Positions 44,269-54,035 of a stretch of DNA of 64,000 nt are shown piece by piece. Source of the stretch: Paenibacillus chibensis (lineage in GTDB: Bacteria; Bacillota; Bacilli; Paenibacillales; Paenibacillaceae); assembly GCF_004001045.1 (NCBI RefSeq), contig NZ_BIMK01000013.1:163404-227403 (forward strand), given 5' to 3'. The notes under the pieces were generated by a model that made no database searches, was not told the origin of the DNA, and worked only from the letters and a program-made list of their open reading frames with translations. The position numbers and the translations under genes were made by a program. Position 1 is the first letter of the stretch, and the number at the start of each line of letters is the position of its first letter.

Positions 44269-47200
44269 TTAACGTGAATTGTATTCAGCGGCTTTTAGCA
44301 TGATCGTCACCGCCTCCGCTCGGGTAGCCGTTTCGTTTGCGGCGAACAGGTTGTCGCTCCGACCTTGGATCAATCCTTGCAGCGCTGCAACCTGGATCGC
44401 GTTTTTTGCCCAAGCGGGAATGGTGGCGTCATCGGCAAATGCCGTTTTGGCTTTGCCTCCCTGGCTCGTCTCCAGATTTAATGCGCGCGCTATCATCGCA
44501 ACCATCTCGTCGCGTTGTATAAAGGCGTTTGGCCTGAATGTTCCGTCTTCGTAGCCGTTAACGATTCCGGCGTTTACCGCTTGCGCGATAGCTTCTCGTG
44601 CCCAATCTCCGATAGAGCCAGCATCCTTAAAGGTAACAGAGCTGCCGCTTCCATGCAGCTTAAGGACCCTGGCCAACATGGCTGCAAATTCAGCCCGCGT
44701 CACCTTTCCGCCGGGGCGGAACGAACCATCCGGATAACCGGTTACGATCCCAAGCTGAACGGCCTTTTCAATATCGGCTGCAGCCCAGTGGCGAGGCGTG
44801 TCGGTGAATGAACTTGAATTCGGCTGGACAACCCCATTCACTACCGCAAAAACCGCATAGATGCCGGTCTTCATAACGTCCGCTTGGATAATGCTTGCGG
44901 ATACCGTCCCCCCGACTTCAACCCACTTCTTGGATGAAGGTTCATAGAAGAAGATGCATGCCTTCTGATCCGCTTTAAGGTTACGGCTGTCGAAGGATAT
45001 CGACATGCGGACTTCTTTTTCGAAACTGCCGCCTGGAATTAACGTCAGTTCGTATGCAGGACTGATGGCTCCGACTTTGTCATTCATCATGGGACCGGGA
45101 TCTAGCAGCTTATGAATGCGCAAGCGCGCCGGTGTCTTCACCGCATCCCGCGGAATCTGGATGGTAACCCGGTCGCCTAATGTTAAAGTGCCGGGCTTAC
45201 CTGGGGTCAGTGAGAGTTCTGCTTCGTCTACGTTTGCGGTAGCTCCTCCTCCGCCTGCGTTTCCACCCCCGCCGCTGGCGGTCGTGCCACCGCTCGGTGC
45301 TCCAGGATCGGTCGGTTTTTCCTCGATTGAAGCTTTTAACCGGGATACCAGGTCTTTCAGCGTTTCGGCGACAGACTCGAATTGATAAGGATATCGGTCC
45401 AGCATGGCAAGCAGCTGACCACGGAGGGCAGGATCGCCTTTCCCCAAAGCGAGCAGTTGTTCCGCTAGATGCACCGTTTCATTATACGATACCATTAAAT
45501 CATCGCCGTACACTTCCAGCTCATAAATCGAATAGCCATATTTGGTATCGCCTACCGGACGCCGTTCCACGCCTTGAAATTTCACGTATCTGGCATCGAT
45601 CGAATCGAAATCGATCGTATCCAGTTTCCCATTGGACCGGAGAATCTCGTCGTTTGGTTTCACGTTGGTCCAGATTTGTTTATCCTGGGAAACAAGGAGC
45701 TTGAACTTTTCCGCTTGCGTCTCCCAGGCGATATTGATCTTATTGATTTTCCGGGACTGACCGAGTTCGACAATCATCCAGGAGGCATCATCGTACGCGC
45801 TGGACCATCGGGTCGAAAGATTGCCGTCGATCGCCTTATCCGGCGTCAAAACGTCCGCTTCCAACGGGGATGATTCCGCCGTGGCTTGTAGCGCGAAATT
45901 ATTGACATCCAGCAGCGGCGTATAACGGTTATAAATCTGTAAATTGTCGATCACGCCCTTGAATGCATTCGTGTCGCTTCCAATTTTTCCGGCGGGCAGC
46001 ACCAGCGTTTGGATCAGCGGTACCGGCTGTCCAAGCTTCTCCACGTACTCGTTACCATTCACATAGAGCGACACGCCGATTTGATTGCCGGTCAGCAGAA
46101 TATGCGTCCAGCGGTTCGCCGGGACTTCATATTGAAACACGCTGTCATATCCCTCTTTCGAGAAACCCAGCTTCCCGGTTTTCCCCTGCTTTAGCTTAAT
46201 CGTACCGTTAGGGGATTCCATCAACACGGCATCATCCGGGTTATCCGCATCCGGTTTGATCCACATCGACACCGTCCAGCCGAACCACAGCGGGTTCAGC
46301 GGTGTTTGAATAAAGCTCTGGCCGCCGTGAAAAGCGGCGCCCTTTCCGTATTTACCTTCTTCCAGCGTTACATTCGTCGCTGCTCCATCCATATGATTGC
46401 CTGAAGCATCCTCAAATCCGTTCTCGAACGGGTAGCTGATGACGTTTCCATCCGTATTATCCACATCGATGCGGTGCGACAGATCGGTGTTGGGCGCATC
46501 TCCGATACTCGAGGCTGCTTTCATGAATGCGTCATAATCGGCTCCGTCCCGAGCTCCCTGCCACATTTTTTCGGACAGCACCTGCATGGCCGGGAGCATT
46601 CTCGCATGGGAATCGTCCATCGATATGCCGGAGGCATAAGAAATATCGTTCCATAAGGCGAACATCCCGCCTTTCAGCTGCGGAAGGCCGTACGGCAAAG
46701 TGACTCCGAGCCATTTGACGGGCTCCCATTCCCGATACAAGAGCGGCGTATCCAGGTAATCCCGATAGAGCCTCGGCACTAGATACATATAGTTGGTATC
46801 CGTGTTGATGATATCATATCCTTCGTCCATCGCCTGCTGCGGTCCTTCATAGGGTTCATACCATACTGCCATGGTCGCTTGGTTGCTGACCGGCGTCGTG
46901 CCGGCAAATTGCTTGAGCCCGCCCCAAACGTAGGGATGCTTCCCCTTGTCGTTGATATGCCTAATCAGCGTATCCATGTACTTGCGAAAATCCTCGTTCG
47001 ACCCGCCTGCATATTCATCCGTTCCGATATGCACGTCCGGCCCCAGGAACGTAGGCTCTGTGTCGCTGCCGTATCCGTCGATGTATTCGTCGAACAGATT
47101 CGTGATGAATTCGGTTGCGGCCGGCTTCGTAATGTCCAGGAAGCTATCCTTGCCAATTGTTGGGTCATAGGTGGTAAAAGCACGTGAATGGCCCGGCGTA

Positions 47201-48795
47201 TCGATCTCGGGAATAATGTTGATACCATATTTGCGGCCAAGCCGCTGCAAATCCCGGAACTCCTCCTTCGTATAGTAGCCATCCTGGCTCGCAAGGCCCG
47301 GGTACCGGTTACTCTCCAAACGGAAGGCGGAACGTTTACCGTCCGGAAAAGGCGCCCCCACATCGTCATTCAAATGAATTTGCAAATCCGTCATTTTATA
47401 CCAGGACAGCATTTTGACGTATTCGCGCAAAAAATCAATCGTGTAGAACTTTCGTGCCACGTCGATCATGAGCCCCCGAGTCTCGTATTTGGGGTAATCA
47501 TGCGATAGCCCTTTCGGCAGCTGATCATGGCTGCCATCCTGCTTCAGGATTTGAAGAACGGAACGGGTTCCCCACAGTACACCCTTATCGGCCGGCGACG
47601 CAATGGAGGCGTAATCCTGGATATCCAGCACGTATCCTTCGGTTCCCAGATAGTTCAAAGAAGGATCAAGGGTCAGGTAGATATCCCCGCGCGCAGGCGA
47701 GCCTTGACGGATCGCCAAATCCAAACCGCTGACATCCTTCAAATCCGCCTTAAGAATATCCGCGGTCGTTTGCAGGGCCGCATCCCGAAATACGATGTTT
47801 GAAGCTGGCGTTAGCTTGAGCTGTCCAGTATTCCCTACCCATTCCCTGAGGGATGGGATAACCCTGGGTTCAGGATTCCGGTCTGCCGCAGGCGGATAGA
47901 CTCCGGGTACCTTCACTTCAAAAGAAGGCGTTATGCCTTTCTCATCCGGTTTCGCTTCGTTCTGCACCTGCAGGATGACATGGACCTTGCGATCCACTAA
48001 CGGCGGATGAATGACGGCATCTTTATCGATCACGGGCAGCGCATCGCTGCCATAGACGGATACCCGGTATCCGGCGGGAACCGCGGGCAGGGTAAGCTGC
48101 GTTTGTCCTTCGGCAATCGGCTCAAGACCGGTGATGCCCTGGATAATTTCCGCAATAGGGTCCTCTTCAAACACTTGAAACTCATAAAAGGAATAACCAT
48201 AATAAATGCCTTCAACCGGAGCTCGTTCCACCCCTTGGAATTTTACGAATCTCGCCGGTCTGCTCGAAAAATCAAGCACATCCTTTCCTCCGCTGCAATC
48301 GATCAAACCATCGTCGTCCCGGATATTATCCCACTGCTCACCGTCGACCGAGGTGTAGATTTTATATGTTTTGGCCGGTGTTTGCCAGTAAATGGCTACC
48401 TGGCCGATATTCTTTGTTTCGCCTATATCTACGAGGAACCACTGATCGTCCGTCTTAGCCGATGACCAACGCGTGCCCATGTTCCCGTCTACGGCAAATT
48501 CGGGGAACAATCCGTAGTCTACCTCGTTGCCGGAGACTTTGACCGGCTTTTTAAAAGCGTAGTTTTCCTTTCCTGCTTCGGATAAAGCGGTTTCAGAATA
48601 CGTGGCGTCAACGACTGGTTGCTGCATATCCGTTTGTTCACCGGCTGCCGGTTTCTCTATAAGCGGAGGAGAAGGTTCATCGCTGCTTTCTTCAGAGAAG
48701 GCTGTTGGCATATGCGACGAAAAAACAATCGAGAATAATAGTACCAGTGCTGAAAAAATATAGATTCCCGGTTTCAAGCGTTGCCAAGTGTTCAT
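44269..48795 (-). CDS. Surface-anchored GH20 beta-hexosaminidase-type enzyme, multidomain
   Basis: 1508 aa. In order: signal peptide (~1-34); F5/8-type C (CBM32-like) domain (~75-210, ENYAFKKPVKVSG...RWSSAKTDDQWFLVDIG); GH20b (~308-430); GH20 barrel (~438-760) with RGLMIDVARKFYTIDFL and DVHIGTDEYAGG, where Asp593-Glu594 is the catalytic pair; LamG-like domain (~785-955); a second F5/8 (~965-1098); a Gly-rich linker (~1165-1190); a beta-rich domain (~1195-1318); three SLH repeats (~1332-1508). It should act on terminal N-acetylhexosamine glycans at the cell surface. The HxGTDEY form also occurs in lacto-N-biosidase-like GH20 enzymes, so hexosaminidase versus biosidase is open. The start has GAGGATGAG. 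Confidence 0.92.
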   Translation of the reverse strand: MNTWQRLKPGIYIFSALVLLFSIVFSSHMPTAFSEESSDEPSPPLIEKPAAGEQTDMQQPVVDATYSETALSEAGKENYAFKKPVKVSGNEVDYGLFPEFAVDGNMGTRWSSAKTDDQWFLVDIGETKNIGQVAIYWQTPAKTYKIYTSVDGEQWDNIRDDDGLIDCSGGKDVLDFSSRPARFVKFQGVERAPVEGIYYGYSFYEFQVFEEDPIAEIIQGITGLEPIAEGQTQLTLPAVPAGYRVSVYGSDALPVIDKDAVIHPPLVDRKVHVILQVQNEAKPDEKGITPSFEVKVPGVYPPAADRNPEPRVIPSLREWVGNTGQLKLTPASNIVFRDAALQTTADILKADLKDVSGLDLAIRQGSPARGDIYLTLDPSLNYLGTEGYVLDIQDYASIASPADKGVLWGTRSVLQILKQDGSHDQLPKGLSHDYPKYETRGLMIDVARKFYTIDFLREYVKMLSWYKMTDLQIHLNDDVGAPFPDGKRSAFRLESNRYPGLASQDGYYTKEEFRDLQRLGRKYGINIIPEIDTPGHSRAFTTYDPTIGKDSFLDITKPAATEFITNLFDEYIDGYGSDTEPTFLGPDVHIGTDEYAGGSNEDFRKYMDTLIRHINDKGKHPYVWGGLKQFAGTTPVSNQATMAVWYEPYEGPQQAMDEGYDIINTDTNYMYLVPRLYRDYLDTPLLYREWEPVKWLGVTLPYGLPQLKGGMFALWNDISYASGISMDDSHARMLPAMQVLSEKMWQGARDGADYDAFMKAASSIGDAPNTDLSHRIDVDNTDGNVISYPFENGFEDASGNHMDGAATNVTLEEGKYGKGAAFHGGQSFIQTPLNPLWFGWTVSMWIKPDADNPDDAVLMESPNGTIKLKQGKTGKLGFSKEGYDSVFQYEVPANRWTHILLTGNQIGVSLYVNGNEYVEKLGQPVPLIQTLVLPAGKIGSDTNAFKGVIDNLQIYNRYTPLLDVNNFALQATAESSPLEADVLTPDKAIDGNLSTRWSSAYDDASWMIVELGQSRKINKINIAWETQAEKFKLLVSQDKQIWTNVKPNDEILRSNGKLDTIDFDSIDARYVKFQGVERRPVGDTKYGYSIYELEVYGDDLMVSYNETVHLAEQLLALGKGDPALRGQLLAMLDRYPYQFESVAETLKDLVSRLKASIEEKPTDPGAPSGGTTASGGGGNAGGGGATANVDEAELSLTPGKPGTLTLGDRVTIQIPRDAVKTPARLRIHKLLDPGPMMNDKVGAISPAYELTLIPGGSFEKEVRMSISFDSRNLKADQKACIFFYEPSSKKWVEVGGTVSASIIQADVMKTGIYAVFAVVNGVVQPNSSSFTDTPRHWAAADIEKAVQLGIVTGYPDGSFRPGGKVTRAEFAAMLARVLKLHGSGSSVTFKDAGSIGDWAREAIAQAVNAGIVNGYEDGTFRPNAFIQRDEMVAMIARALNLETSQGGKAKTAFADDATIPAWAKNAIQVAALQGLIQGRSDNLFAANETATRAEAVTIMLKAAEYNSR

Positions 48796-49089
48796 GTTCT
48801 CATCCTCATTTCGTTCAGTGAAATGGAAATAACTTCCTTCCTTGCAACATCCATGATTGCGAAACGCATCGTGTCCACTCCGGCCTTACGTTACACGTAT
48901 CACATTTTTAAATTACCATCATCAATTGTCACATTATAACCCCCCTTTCCTTGGATTACTGTCTATCATAAGAGCCTTTTTCCTTGATCCAGAAGAGACT
49001 TTTCATGACATGGATATACTTTTGATGATATTTCCTAAAAAAGATCCTCTTAGCACAAAAGAATAGATCAACAATATATATCCACTGAA

Positions 49090-49118
49090 AAAGGCGAACG
49101 GACTTTTCCGTTCGCCTT
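49090..49118 (-). terminator. Terminator of the sigma/anti-sigma operon
   Basis: AAGGCGAACGGA-CTTT-TCCGTTCGCCTT. In the minus direction it is followed by a short T-rich stretch. The 48796-49089 gap shows no gene. Confidence 0.75.
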
Positions 49119-49139
49119 AACTGCTTTTTTTTATTAAGA

Positions 49140-49898
49140 TCAATCTCTCGGCTTAATTGAAATGCCCAGCTTCTTTAAAAATGGTTGCAACTGCTGCACT
49201 ATTTGCTCTATATTCGCTTGATCTTCCTGTGATAGCCGATCTACATGAACACTTCCATCCGGATCAAGCGTTTTGTTGTCATAAGCCTTCATCTCATTCA
49301 TTAATATCTGATACTCGTTGAATTCTTCTTTGCTGAGTATGTCCCTTGCTTGTTGTAGCTGTTCTTTCCAGAACGGAGAGCTATAAAGAGGTTTAGGTGC
49401 TTTCTTCGTCGGCTGAACATCCTTTAATTTATGAAAAATGGGTTCCAGCTCTGTTGTTAATTTTTTATAGTTGCTTCGCTCCCCTGCGCTCAATTTCTCA
49501 ATATTCAATTTTCCATCTGCATCTGCCATTTTCAAATTATAGGTTCCCACCTCTTGAAGTAAGGACATGAATTTTGTGAACTCCTCTTCACCGAGGCTTT
49601 GTTTGGCGGCCTGCAGCTTTGCCTCCAGCTCATCATATTGCTGCTGCGTGACTCCATACTTAGCGATATTTTGTTGCGAACCATAGATGGAATCAGATAG
49701 ATAGTTATAACCGGCAAAGGCACCCGCAGGGATTAGCAACGAAGCAGCCAAAATACAGGTTACTACCCATTTTTTCATTGTTCTTCCCCCTTGAGTGTGT
49801 GCAACATGGTTAAGTATTTTTTCCTTGAGCTCCGCTGGTGCTGTCCAATCTTCGGTTTCTTCCTTTAAAGCCGTTCTCAACCTTTCATCGAGACTCAT
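49140..49898 (-). CDS. DUF3600-type anti-sigma factor
   Basis: 252 aa. A short cytosolic part (MSLDERLRTALKEETEDWTAPAELKEKIL), one TM (WVVTCILAASLLIPAGAFAGY, ~44-64) and an extracytoplasmic alpha-helical region of two similar halves (GVTQQQYDELEAKLQAAKQSLGEEEFTKF and SSPFWKEQLQQARDILSKEEFNEY). This layout with an adjacent ECF sigma gene, overlapping by 14 bp, fits the DUF3600 anti-sigma group. It would hold the sigma factor at the membrane until an envelope signal arrives; the signal is unknown. Confidence 0.8.
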   Translation of the reverse strand: MSLDERLRTALKEETEDWTAPAELKEKILNHVAHTQGGRTMKKWVVTCILAASLLIPAGAFAGYNYLSDSIYGSQQNIAKYGVTQQQYDELEAKLQAAKQSLGEEEFTKFMSLLQEVGTYNLKMADADGKLNIEKLSAGERSNYKKLTTELEPIFHKLKDVQPTKKAPKPLYSSPFWKEQLQQARDILSKEEFNEYQILMNEMKAYDNKTLDPDGSVHVDRLSQEDQANIEQIVQQLQPFLKKLGISIKPRD

Positions 49899-50472
49899 TG
49901 AGGTCCTCCACCCTTCCTATCGCCCGAATGTTTATTTTCTGTTTTTTGCGCATCTTTTGCAGAGCAGCATGGATTCTTGACTTTACGGTTCCAAGAGGGA
50001 TTTCTAATGCGGCCGCAATCTCATCTTGCGTGTAATCATTCAAATAATGCAGAATTACGACTTGCTTTAGCTTATAAGGAAGTCGATCCACGCTTGCAAG
50101 CAGCGATCGATTCGATACTTTGTTGACCACCTCGCTTGCGAAATCGTACTCCACGGCTTGGTCCATCCGTTCCGCTTTTTTGATCGTTCGTACATTTGTC
50201 CAACTCTTTCTCCGGTGAGATTGAATTTGACGCATGACCACTCCCATTAACCAAGGCCGGAACGGTCTGTTTATGTCAAACTTTCCAAGAGAGCGATATA
50301 CCTGGATATATATCTCCTGAATGACATCCTCTGCATCGGATGGTTCTCGAATAAGGAAATACACGGTTTTGTAAACATCCTGAATAGTTGCTTCATATAA
50401 CTCTCCAAACGCATCACGGCTCCCGTCCAGCGTACGTGCTATAAGCCTTGTATATTCAGATGGATGGTTCAT
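49885..50472 (-). CDS. ECF sigma factor
   Basis: 195 aa. Region 2 (YKTVYFLIREPSDAEDVIQEIYIQVYRSLGKFD) and region 4 (LPYKLKQVVILHYLNDYTQDEIAAALEIPLGTVKSRIHAALQKM) are clear. It directs RNA polymerase to envelope-stress-type promoters. Its 3' end overlaps the anti-sigma gene start. Confidence 0.93.
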   Translation of the reverse strand: MNHPSEYTRLIARTLDGSRDAFGELYEATIQDVYKTVYFLIREPSDAEDVIQEIYIQVYRSLGKFDINRPFRPWLMGVVMRQIQSHRRKSWTNVRTIKKAERMDQAVEYDFASEVVNKVSNRSLLASVDRLPYKLKQVVILHYLNDYTQDEIAAALEIPLGTVKSRIHAALQKMRKKQKINIRAIGRVEDLNESR

Positions 50473-50574
50473 CTGTCACCTCCTCCCCTTCGCGCTTACA
50501 GTATATATTGGTCATAAAGATGGATATCGTTCGAAATATTTTAAGATATAAGAAGCTGCTTATTTCAATAAATC

Positions 50575-50602
50575 AAAAAGCCCGCAATCGATGCGGACTG
50601 TT
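50575..50602 (-). terminator. Terminator after the stalk-domain gene
   Basis: In minus orientation, GTCCGCA-TCGAT-TGCGGGC is followed by TTTTTG. Confidence 0.75.
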
Positions 50603-50662
50603 AAGGGTAGATGCTTTATCGAATCCTGATATTTAGCGCGTGGAATTCGCTATCTTCTTTTT

Positions 50663-51889
50663 TCATTTCATCTGCTGCCAGCTTTTTAAATCGTGAATGG
50701 CGAAACCGGCATAGCTTGCATAATGCGCCAATTGATTATGGGTGGTCTGCAGCTCTTTTTCCATCGTTTCGCTGCTCATGGAATAGAACGAGACCTGCGG
50801 ACCCTCTTTGCTTTTGACGGTTTCTACAGCAACAATAACTTTCTTCTTCAGGGTGGAGGCTTCTCTCAGCATAGCTTGGGCATTTTCCACAATGCCATCA
50901 CTGCCTAACGCCTGGTTCCGATAATTCATGATGACGAGGCAATCGAACTTCTCCAGCATCCATGCGCTCATACTGTAGTCCTTTCCCGGCACCTGAATCG
51001 AATGAAGCCAGAATGGAACGTCGAACGCAATTTTTAAACCGCTCCCCTTGGTTTCTTTCTCGATCAATCTCAAATTGTCCATCCAGCTTTCTAGAATTGT
51101 TTTATTGTCCGACGTCCATTCCCTAAGGGCATAAGGTTCAATATCCAAATGCAATCCGGTAAAGCTCGCTTCTGGGCCAACAGAGGAATTATAGGCTTTT
51201 ACCCACGCAATAAACTTCTGAATATCCCCCTGCTTAGATCTAATAGCCCATTCGGGACGACCCTCAAGCGCCTCCACTTCCATTCCTTCGCTCTTCGTTT
51301 TTCGAATAAAGTCCTCATATATGGCTGGATCTATATCTTTATCAATTTGAAGGTAAATAGAGGTTACACCCTTTATTTTTGCAAAGTTAATCCATTGATC
51401 TTGATTCTGTTTCAGGATGTGACTGTCCCATATCCAGGTCCCTTTCGGAACACGGGCCACGGATGTCATGATGCTCACCTGATTCCGCGTTGGCTTCCAT
51501 TCGACAATGGCGTGCAAGGCCTCACTAATAAAACGCAGCGGAACCATTGTACGGCCGTTTTTGAGCACAGCTGCCCCTTCAAAATCCACCCTTGTACCAT
51601 TCACGAGTGCATGATTTTGACCCATTGACAAAATAATGATGTCACGGTTTAGCGAGATGGTGATTTGTTTTGTTTTTTCATTCCATTTCGTTGTAGCTCC
51701 GAGCTTGCCGGATACGAAAGCAAGGGGAACCATCGTTAGGTTGGATCTCTGATCGACGTATGGGTGCTCATCCGGGAATTGGACTTCATGCCCATCCACG
51801 GATACATTGACTTCAGAAGCGTGGACCGCAGGGATTTGCGCAGAAAAACTTAGCATGACAGCTAAAATGCATACGAGCCATTTCTTCAT
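50663..51889 (-). CDS. Secreted copper-amine-oxidase-N (stalk) domain protein with TIM-barrel-like C-terminus
   Basis: 408 aa. A signal peptide (KKWLVCILAVMLSFSAQIPAVHA) is followed by a Cu_amine_oxidN1 stalk domain (~28-143, RSNLTMVPLAFVSGKLGATTKWNEKTKQI and RTMVPLRFISEALHAIVEW). The rest (~150-405) has alternating strands and helices with GTWIWDSHIL, GLHLDIEPYAL, KIAFDVPFWLH and CLVIMNYRN, a glycoside-hydrolase-like TIM barrel. The DIEP motif resembles GH18 DxE. The substrate is unknown; cell-wall polysaccharide is plausible. Confidence 0.8.
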   Translation of the reverse strand: MKKWLVCILAVMLSFSAQIPAVHASEVNVSVDGHEVQFPDEHPYVDQRSNLTMVPLAFVSGKLGATTKWNEKTKQITISLNRDIIILSMGQNHALVNGTRVDFEGAAVLKNGRTMVPLRFISEALHAIVEWKPTRNQVSIMTSVARVPKGTWIWDSHILKQNQDQWINFAKIKGVTSIYLQIDKDIDPAIYEDFIRKTKSEGMEVEALEGRPEWAIRSKQGDIQKFIAWVKAYNSSVGPEASFTGLHLDIEPYALREWTSDNKTILESWMDNLRLIEKETKGSGLKIAFDVPFWLHSIQVPGKDYSMSAWMLEKFDCLVIMNYRNQALGSDGIVENAQAMLREASTLKKKVIVAVETVKSKEGPQVSFYSMSSETMEKELQTTHNQLAHYASYAGFAIHDLKSWQQMK

Positions 51890-52304
51890 GGGAGACTTCC
51901 TTATCGTTTTAAATTTGTTTCCTTTTAATTCTTCCAGAGTGTTGGTATTCTTTCATGTTTTCGTATCTCTTCCAAAAAGTTATGATGCGATCGTATCGTT
52001 GCGTTAAATATGGATCGATCGTTCTGTATGTAGATTATCAGATTCGCTTCTGCTTGAGTAGTGCGCATTTTTTTGTGTGATCCGATCATTTTTGTAAGAT
52101 AGGATACTTTTTGATACTTGGGATGTTAAGCGTCATCTAACTGGTTTCAATCGGCATCGAATACTTATCTAATTCCTCAATAATAAAAGCCGCAAAAATG
52201 CGGCTTTATTCGTGTATGCTCCTCATGTCGTCGTCCATTCACAGTACTCATTTCCGTGCAGAAGAATTTCCTCCACGCTCACGATGTATAGTTGGATCAT
52301 CATT
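51890..52304. other. 415-bp gap; one hairpin
   Basis: A short terminator-like hairpin (AAGCCGCA-AAAA-TGCGGCTT, about 52187-52207) faces both strands and probably ends the flavoprotein gene transcript. No gene was seen in the remainder. Confidence 0.55.
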
Positions 52305-53216
52305 TCATTGTTTTCTCTGCCAGGCTTCCTTATTTAATTCTCCGTTTATTGCTGCTGCAGCTAAGGCTCCTGATGCGGCAGCTGCAATAGATTGATGCAT
52401 TAGTGAAGACGCGTCACCTGCTGCGTACACGCCAGGGATACTGGATTTCCCAAACTCGTCGACTGCAATCACTCCTGTTTCCGAAATGCGGCAGCCAAGA
52501 ACCTGGGGCAAATCCGTTCCGGGAACCAGTTCCGGCTTAAAGAAGATTCCCGTGCACGGAATTTCTGTCCCATTCTCAAGCACAACATGGTTCACCATAC
52601 CTTCGCTCGATAAAATGGCACGAATCGGCTGATCGTATAGCGGAATCTGATGATCCCGCAATTCATCGCGTTCTGCCTCGCTCAATTCATCGGGACCGTT
52701 CGTGCAAACGACAAACCGCTGCGTCCATCCCGACAACAATGGAGCGAAATGCATGAGTGCCGCCCCTCTGCTAATGACAACCAGTGGCTCATCCCTTAAT
52801 TCCCAACCATCGCAATACGGACAAACAAACGCACTTTTTCCGTAAACTTCATCCAATCCCGGAATTCCAAGCTTGCGATCCTTCATCCCTACGGCAAACA
52901 GCAGCTTCTTGCTAGTGATCTTCATCCCTGCAGCTGTCATCAGCAAGAAGTTCCCGTCCTCACCCGAGATTGAGACTATGGTACCTTCCGCATGGGAAAC
53001 CGACGGATAGACTCGCAGTTGCTCCTTCGCAATGCGCCGGATTTCACTCGGGCTGATTCCGTCCCGCGTCAAAAACCCGTGCGCCTCCCGGGTCACGGCA
53101 TTACGGGGACGTCCCTCATCAATAATCATCGTCTGCTTCCTTGCGCGCCCCAGTATAAGACCGGCGCTCAAACCTGCGGGACCTCCCCCAATGATCGCTA
53201 CATCCACTTTGTTCAT
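52305..53216 (-). CDS. Thioredoxin-reductase-like FAD oxidoreductase
   Basis: 303 aa. FAD-binding DVAIIGGGPAGLSAGLILGRA at the N-terminus, a central CPYCDGWE dithiol, and SIPGVYAAGDASSLMHQSI at the C-terminal FAD site. The NADPH-site GxGxxA is replaced by VVISRGAALMHFA, so it is a diverged pyridine-nucleotide-disulfide oxidoreductase of the TrxB-like group. ATG 53216 (MNKVDVAIIGG) follows AGGAGG. An Rrf2 regulator lies ~820 bp upstream in the same direction and could control it. Confidence 0.87.
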   Translation of the reverse strand: MNKVDVAIIGGGPAGLSAGLILGRARKQTMIIDEGRPRNAVTREAHGFLTRDGISPSEIRRIAKEQLRVYPSVSHAEGTIVSISGEDGNFLLMTAAGMKITSKKLLFAVGMKDRKLGIPGLDEVYGKSAFVCPYCDGWELRDEPLVVISRGAALMHFAPLLSGWTQRFVVCTNGPDELSEAERDELRDHQIPLYDQPIRAILSSEGMVNHVVLENGTEIPCTGIFFKPELVPGTDLPQVLGCRISETGVIAVDEFGKSSIPGVYAAGDASSLMHQSIAAAASGALAAAAINGELNKEAWQRKQ

Positions 53217-53495
53217 GAATATGAACCTCCTCATTCGTATGTTATTCGAAATTTATGGCGACAGCAGGCCAGATACAGTGCTCTCTGTCACATATTTGCT
53301 GACTTTGCAGGCGAACATTCATCTTGCCGAACCGAATGCCTTGTCGGATTTTCAGTTCGTCGCCGTAGTAACCCATAGCACGAATATCATTGCATTCATC
53401 TCACAGGTTGTTACCAACGATAAGATATGTATCCCTTTAGCAGCAGTAGTTAGTCCGTTATTTTAACTCCAAATGTTCGGACTTTCCATGTAGAT

Positions 53496-53520
53496 ATTAG
53501 AGATACTGGATATCTCTAAT
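53496..53520. promoter_or_regulatory. Perfect 10-bp inverted repeat, candidate operator
   Basis: ATTAGAGATA-CTGGA-TATCTCTAAT, in the 420-bp gap upstream of the flavoprotein gene. No gene was recognised in 53217-53637. Confidence 0.45.
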
Positions 53521-53637
53521 TAGAGTAAAAAATTAATTGATCGATAGCTATCATTCACCTCCTATATCGAATCCGTGGCCTACTCTTCAGAGTTGACTCA
53601 AACTTACCGAAAGGATCTTCATGACATCACTAAGGGT

Positions 53638-53862
53638 TTAGCGAGGTTCATTTTCGGCCGAATATACCCAAGCTGCCTGCCCATTTTTACAATCTGCCCT
53701 CTTATAACAATCGGCTACATGAGCATGCAGACTGCGAATGGAAATTCCGCCTAAGGCTTTCACTTCTTGAACATAATCTGCATGGGAGAAAGTCTCGCAA
53801 TAACGAAATAAAGATTCTCTTGTGCGTTGGATCAATTCATACTGGCTTTCGAATACATTCAT
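53638..53862 (-). pseudogene. Truncated DinB-like protein
   Basis: The reading MNVFESQYELIQRTRESLFRYCETFSHADY...GGISIRSLHAHVADCY is the N-terminal two helices of a DinB-family protein with its first His motif. After ADCY the sequence (KRADCKNGQAAW) loses family character and stops within ~20 residues, so about half of the protein is missing. An SD (GGAGCGTGGGAAG) is present, so a short product may still be made. Confidence 0.5.
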
Positions 53863-54035
53863 CTTCCCACGCTCCTTTGGATCATCTGTTACGAACTGCC
53901 CATTCTGCTTTTGCAACCACAATGCTCCGCAAAATGCTTCGGCGGATCATATGTTGGCTCAATAGATTTTCCCGTTTCTTTTTTACAGATTTTAAAGACA
54001 CACGATGTCCTTAATTAACTCAAAAAAAAGGAGTA

